Positions 14,800-18,066 of a DNA stretch of 18,066 nucleotides are shown here, in pieces. The stretch lies in NCBI GenBank assembly GCA_022711195.1, contig JAKLFN010000022.1:1-18066 (forward strand). Reading direction: 5' to 3'. The stretch's first letter is position 1. Each line of letters starts with the position of its first letter. The position numbers and the translations under genes are program-made. The DNA comes from Bacteroidota bacterium (GTDB lineage Bacteria > Bacteroidota > Bacteroidia > Bacteroidales > VadinHA17). The notes under the pieces are model-generated. The model was given only the letters and a program-made list of their open reading frames with translations, was not told the origin of the DNA and did not search any database.

Positions 14800-16165
14800 C
14801 TTGTCCGGCTTTTGAAAGAAGCTTTTCCCCGACTAGTCTGAAGTTTGCTGCGTCCTCAGGAGGCACTATAAATACCTGGTCGCCTGGCTCAAGGCCTTTT
14901 TTTATCACGGCATTTTTATCGTTCAGCTCACCGAGAATAATGATCTGGCGCGTTTTATTTTTCTTATAAACGTACTGGATACTGTCGGAACTGGTAGATA
15001 CACACTCAAGAGGGATATAAATGGCATCGGGGATAGTTTTTATGATTATTTTATTCCACGAAGTCATTGAGGGCCGGAGGTTATAGTCGGATCCTTCGAG
15101 GCGGATCATCACTTCAAACATTTTAGCATCGGAATTGGGAAGCACCTCACCGATGTTGGCAATACTGATAACTTTACCGTTGTAGTTTTTGTTCGGGAAT
15201 GCGTCGACAGAAATATTAACAGGCTGTCCAAGTACCAGTTTGGTGACCTCAATTTCGCTGACATAGACTTTTGAAAGCATTGTATCAAGGTCAGGGAGTG
15301 TGGCTATGATGTTATCAAAGGCATTGATTGAAGAGCCTACTTTGCGTTTATTTCCGAGGCGGTCTTTTTTATAGGTTACCATTCCGTCGGCAGGGGCCTT
15401 GATGGTGAACTGTGCAAGAAAATCCTGCAGGTTTTTTACCAGTTCCTGCTGGTTTTCGAGCTGCATTCTCTGGTAATCAATATTTCTTTTGATCTGTACT
15501 TTTCTCAGTTCATATTGTTTCAGGTTTTGCTCCAGTGCTCTCTCCTGCCTGTTAAGAGAAAGCTCTGCCTTACGGATTGTGGCCGGCGGTTCATATTTCG
15601 ACTGTGCAAGCGTTATCCTTGCTTCTTCCACTGCAAAGCGTTGATTTTTGATCTCATCCCGGAGGTTTGTCATCGACATGGCGGTGTCGAGCACTTTCAT
15701 CTCGAGGTCGGACTGCAGGGTTGTGAGCGTTGTAAGTGCGTCTTTTAAATTATTTTCATAGCTGGTTCGGTCGAGGGTTCCTATATAATCACCCTTTTTG
15801 ACTATTGTTCCTTCCGGCACAAGATCAGTTATCTTGTAGTCCTGCATATGGAAGCTCCCTGCATTCATTCCTCGTGATACAGTAATGGTCATACCACCCT
15901 GTCTGCCGCCACCGCCACCGCTGCTGCGCTGGCCTCCCTGCTGTATATTTTCCTGGTTCGACTGGATAAGTGTGGGGCCGAAGATATCGATTGATTTTTC
16001 CGCGATAAGCTCACCGGAATTGGAGACCGTTATCTCAAACAAACCCTTTTTTGCTTCGGCATAGAGGCTTATCTTATCCTTTTTCGAAAAGATCTTGTTG
16101 AAAACAAAAAGGGCAATGATAGCAAAAGCAACTACTGCCGCGGTGATAATTATAGTCTTCTTCAT
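14789..16165 (-). CDS. HlyD/RND-type periplasmic adaptor (membrane fusion protein)
   Basis: A 458-aa adaptor of the kind that links an inner-membrane ABC or RND pump to an outer-membrane channel. It has an N-terminal membrane anchor (about 4-24), a beta/lipoyl half-domain at about 40-60 and 112-132 (PEGTIVKKGDYIGTLDR), a long helical hairpin or coiled coil (about 133-252), the second lipoyl half (IKAPADGMVTYKKDRLG, 255-271) and beta-barrel and membrane-proximal domains to the end. A glycine-rich insert (about 77-91) lies in the first half-domain. No pump or TolC-like gene is adjacent: the downstream side is a tRNA and upstream is a DUF1080 gene. It may work with a pump encoded elsewhere. Confidence 0.88.
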   Translation of the reverse strand: MKKTIIITAAVVAFAIIALFVFNKIFSKKDKISLYAEAKKGLFEITVSNSGELIAEKSIDIFGPTLIQSNQENIQQGGQRSSGGGGGRQGGMTITVSRGMNAGSFHMQDYKITDLVPEGTIVKKGDYIGTLDRTSYENNLKDALTTLTTLQSDLEMKVLDTAMSMTNLRDEIKNQRFAVEEARITLAQSKYEPPATIRKAELSLNRQERALEQNLKQYELRKVQIKRNIDYQRMQLENQQELVKNLQDFLAQFTIKAPADGMVTYKKDRLGNKRKVGSSINAFDNIIATLPDLDTMLSKVYVSEIEVTKLVLGQPVNISVDAFPNKNYNGKVISIANIGEVLPNSDAKMFEVMIRLEGSDYNLRPSMTSWNKIIIKTIPDAIYIPLECVSTSSDSIQYVYKKNKTRQIIILGELNDKNAVIKKGLEPGDQVFIVPPEDAANFRLVGEKLLSKAGQEKE

Positions 16166-16238
16166 TATATATTTATCGGTTTATAAGCCTAAGACAACTT
16201 AAGAGGTCAAAAGATTCCCTGTCGGCCTGAAATATTTA

Positions 16239-16976
16239 TTACAGTTCCCTGATTTTGATGTTTCTGAACCATATTGAATAGCCATGATCCTGCAGTGCTA
16301 TATATCCTTCACGGGCTATCCCTTCAATAAAACCGGGGAATGTTTTGAACTTGCTGCCGGCAACCATCTCATCCCATTTTGGTGTCCAGAGTTCATATTC
16401 AACCACTTTTACCCCATTCTGAATATGAGTTACCTTGCCATTATCAACCTTAATAACTATGTTGTTCCATTCTCCGGCCGGGTTAACTGTTGCCGGATCG
16501 GCAGCGACCATATCATAGAGTGATCCGGCGAGGTGGCTGGCGATCTTGTTGTCGGTTGCTTTGATATTATCGAGGACCTGTATCTCAGGGGCTGCATAAT
16601 AAACCGGTTTTCCCGGCACCTCCCTGACGTTGAAGAAGATGCCTGAATTTCCCATCTCTGCAACCTTCCAGTCGACGGAGAGTTCAAAATTCCTGAATTT
16701 CTTTGCATAATAAATGATGTCGCCGCCGGCACCCTGACCAGGGTTCTTGCCTTCACCGGTAAAAACCTTCATGGCATTATCCTCAATAGTCCAGTTCTTT
16801 GGCATTTCTGTGCCATTGCACTGCCTCCATCCGCTGAAGTCCTTGCCGTTAAAAAGCAGGACCCATCCAGCCTTCTTCTCTTTCCCGGTAAGCTTATTGG
16901 ATTTCTGGGAGAAGCCTTGAGCAGATATCAAAAGAATAAGAACACAGGCTGAGGCGAGAAAGATTTGTTTTTTCAT
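16239..16976 (-). CDS. Secreted DUF1080 (3-keto-disaccharide hydrolase-like) protein
   Basis: A 245-aa protein with a signal peptide (about 1-23, ending near AQGFSQ). The rest is a DUF1080 beta-sandwich: GWVLLFNGKDFSGW (37-50), NFELSVDWKV, GNSGIFFNVRE, APEIQVLDN, and the end motif ALQDHGYSIWFRNIKIREL. The family includes 3-keto-glycoside hydrolases and is related to laminarinase/concanavalin-like folds; many members act on glycans outside the cytoplasm. It is read in the same direction as the adaptor gene with a 73-bp gap, so cotranscription is possible but there is no functional link I can see. A near-consensus box, TTATTTTG at 17007-17000, might be its -7. Confidence 0.88.
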   Translation of the reverse strand: MKKQIFLASACVLILLISAQGFSQKSNKLTGKEKKAGWVLLFNGKDFSGWRQCNGTEMPKNWTIEDNAMKVFTGEGKNPGQGAGGDIIYYAKKFRNFELSVDWKVAEMGNSGIFFNVREVPGKPVYYAAPEIQVLDNIKATDNKIASHLAGSLYDMVAADPATVNPAGEWNNIVIKVDNGKVTHIQNGVKVVEYELWTPKWDEMVAGSKFKTFPGFIEGIAREGYIALQDHGYSIWFRNIKIREL

Positions 16977-17233
16977 CGGTTGAATAATTTTATATGATGC
17001 AAAATAAAGAAAAATAAACCTGATTATATGTCTGCTGATTCTCTTCTTTTATAGTGTATTAACAATGCTTAACATATAGATTCTGACAATTGCCGTTGTA
17101 TAAATCCATATATCCTACCTCCCCGGGCAGGATTTAATTGAAGATTTATTAAGGATCAGTCATTCCGGATCCAGCTTCAGCCGGGTTGAAGAATCTCTCA
17201 TTTAAGATAAGATGTGTTATGAATCCGCCTTTA
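16977..17233. other. Intergenic region between DUF1080 and blaI control sites
   Basis: No gene or RNA is recognisable here. It contains only small stem candidates, such as CTTCA/TGAAG with a GCCGGGT loop around 17177-17193, none with a U-tract. Promoter signals for the two divergent genes must lie at its ends. Confidence 0.5.
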
Positions 17234-17251
17234 TGACTAAACAAATAGTCA
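17234..17251. promoter_or_regulatory. Operator-like palindrome 1 upstream of blaI gene
   Basis: TGACTA-N6-TAGTCA, a perfect 6-bp inverted repeat with spacer AACAAA. An identical copy starts 40 bp downstream. BlaI/MecI proteins bind dyad-symmetric sites as dimers, so autoregulation is the likely role, though this sequence is not a textbook staphylococcal operator. Confidence 0.7.
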
Positions 17252-17267
17252 AATTTATCGGTTTTTT

Positions 17268-17299
17268 CTTGTGTGACTATGAAATTAGTCATAACTTTA
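17268..17299 (+). promoter_or_regulatory. Promoter for the BlaI-M56 pair
   Basis: CTTG (17268-17271), a 20-bp spacer and TAACTTTA (17292-17299), each one base off the Bacteroidota consensus (TTTG; TAnnTTTG). The spacer holds palindrome 2. Transcription would begin near 17306, just ahead of the heptad repeat, giving a leader of about 77 nt. Confidence 0.55.
17274..17291. promoter_or_regulatory. Operator-like palindrome 2, inside the promoter spacer
   Basis: TGACTA-N6-TAGTCA (spacer TGAAAT) repeats the dyad at 17234-17251 exactly. It lies entirely between the -33-like and -7 boxes, where a bound repressor would block RNA polymerase. Confidence 0.75.
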
Positions 17300-17307
17300 C
17301 ATGAAAA

Positions 17308-17358
17308 GGCGTCGGGCGTCGGGCGTCAGGCGTCAGGCGTCAGGCGTCGGGCGTCAGG
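17308..17358. repeat. Seven-copy tandem repeat GGCGTCR in the blaI leader
   Basis: Seven adjacent copies of a 7-bp unit, in order G, G, A, A, A, G, A at the last base, followed by GG. The array is GC-rich in an AT-rich leader and lies between the predicted transcription start and the blaI ATG. It is too short and lacks spacers for CRISPR. Confidence 0.9.
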
Positions 17359-17382
17359 AAGTAATTATTAAAAAAAACATAT

Positions 17383-17760
17383 ATGCAGCTGACAAAAGCA
17401 GAAGAACAGATAATGCAGATCTTATGGGATCTCGGGGAGGGACTTGTGAAGGATGTCCGCGACCGTTTTGAGGATCCAAAGCCCGCCAGGAACACAGTTT
17501 CGACGGTGATACGTGTGCTGGAAAAGAAAGGTTTTGTTGACCACAGGGCGTTCAGCAATGTCCATCTTTATTACCCTAAGGTATCGAAAAGTGATTATTC
17601 GAAAAAGCAGCTTTTCGGATTGCTCGAAGGGTATTTTAATAATTCATTCCCGGCCATGGCATCATTCTTTGCCATGGAGAAGGATCTCTCAATGAAGGAG
17701 CTCGATGAGCTTCTGGAGATTACAAGAAAAGAGATTAAAAAGAATAAAAAAAGAAAATAA
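17383..17760 (+). CDS. BlaI/MecI/CopY-family repressor
   Basis: A 125-aa winged-helix repressor: LTKAEEQIMQILWDLGEG (3-20), then KPARNTVSTVIRVLEKKGFV (33-52), the recognition helix and wing, then HLYYPKVSKSDY (about 61-72) and a helical dimerisation tail. It should bind the upstream palindromes as a dimer and be inactivated by proteolysis when the M56 partner is stimulated. The next gene begins within its stop codon (TAATG), so the two are coupled. In Bacteroidota such pairs often do not control a beta-lactamase, and none is visible here. Confidence 0.93.
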   Translation: MQLTKAEEQIMQILWDLGEGLVKDVRDRFEDPKPARNTVSTVIRVLEKKGFVDHRAFSNVHLYYPKVSKSDYSKKQLFGLLEGYFNNSFPAMASFFAMEKDLSMKELDELLEITRKEIKKNKKRK

Positions 17761-18066
17761 TGGAAGCTTTTGCAGGGTATTTATTCAGATCGGCAGTATG
17801 GCTTACAGGATTCTCACTCGTATATCTGCTTCTCCTGCGGAATGAACGTTTTTTCAGGATCAAGAGGTATTTCCTCATTGCGGGAATAGCTGCTTCAATG
17901 ATCTTCCCTCTTATTGTGTTTCATTATAAGGTTGAAATGACGGAACCCCCGGCTCTTTTTCCTGAAATAATGCAACAGGAGGGTCAGGGATCTCCGGTTA
18001 GTCAGCAATCAGGGGAAAGAAACGCCATCGATTACCGTAATATTCTTCTCATGCTTTATTTAACCG
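17760..18066 (+). CDS. M56 (BlaR1/MecR1-type) membrane protease, 5' part
   Basis: The visible 102 codons start one base into the blaI stop codon and run off the window. They encode two hydrophobic segments (about 5-26 and 37-55) joined by RNERFFRIKRYF, the usual start of Bacteroidota M56 proteins, then a polar loop and the beginning of a third segment (NILLMLYL). The HEXXH protease site expected further on is outside the window. Identity rests mainly on the N-terminal pattern and its pairing with a BlaI gene. Confidence 0.85.
   Translation, partial: MEAFAGYLFRSAVWLTGFSLVYLLLLRNERFFRIKRYFLIAGIAASMIFPLIVFHYKVEMTEPPALFPEIMQQEGQGSPVSQQSGERNAIDYRNILLMLYLT

Noticed and set aside
17308..17358. Heptad repeat as a CRISPR array
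   Set aside because: The units are 7 bp, directly adjacent and without spacers, and no cas genes are nearby.
17383..18066. Beta-lactam resistance locus
   Set aside because: Only a BlaI-type repressor and the start of an M56 protein are present. No beta-lactamase or PBP2a-like gene is visible, and such pairs are widespread regulators in this phylum.

Overview
The window looks like a chromosomal segment of a Bacteroidota genome, probably Bacteroidales or a related anaerobic lineage. Three things point there: several start-proximal copies of the Bacteroidota -7 promoter box (TAnnTTTG), poor Shine-Dalgarno sequences, and gene families typical of the phylum (Big_5-type Ig-like lipoprotein, ROK kinases, DUF1080 protein, DUF4197 lipoprotein, BlaI-M56 pair). 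I see no transposase, integrase, phage gene or CRISPR array. Most of the window is ordinary housekeeping and accessory metabolism.

Layout. Positions 1-53 hold an AT-rich 14-bp tandem repeat cut by the window edge. On the minus strand, 2101-280 is a two-gene unit: mtnA and a class II aldolase-like gene, a pairing that recalls the methylthioribose/5-deoxyribose salvage route ending in aldol cleavage. A TetR-family regulator (2156-2737) is read divergently from mtnA and overlaps the tail of lgt (3545-2715, minus). The plus strand then carries a Big_5 lipoprotein (3678-5501), a ROK sugar kinase (5526-6482), a CBM9-like protein (6579-7229), a second ROK kinase (7279-8250) and a small four-helix membrane protein (8247-8660). 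Next is a tight run: acyl-CoA synthetase-like AMP-ligase (8740-10392), ispD (10415-11086), a DUF4197 lipoprotein (11109-11870) and an uncharacterised, possibly GNAT-like protein (11884-13011). An M48 metalloprotease lipoprotein (13112-14578) follows.

At 14587-14799 a promoter box is followed by a decayed copy of a tRNA, an intact tRNA-Val(GAC) and a bidirectional terminator-like hairpin. On the minus strand lie an HlyD/RND-type adaptor (16165-14789) and a secreted DUF1080 protein (16976-16239). The right end starts a BlaI-type repressor gene (17383-17760) and an M56/BlaR1-type sensor gene (from 17760, cut by the edge). Their upstream region holds two identical palindromes 40 bp apart, one filling the spacer of a recognisable promoter, followed by seven copies of a 7-bp repeat in the predicted leader.

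I found no clear multi-gene system that looks wholly new. The best leads are the blaI control region, the decayed tRNA between the tRNA-Val promoter and the intact tRNA, the mtnA-aldolase unit whose aldolase lacks the third metal-binding histidine, and the two ROK paralogs flanking a cytoplasmic CBM9-like protein.
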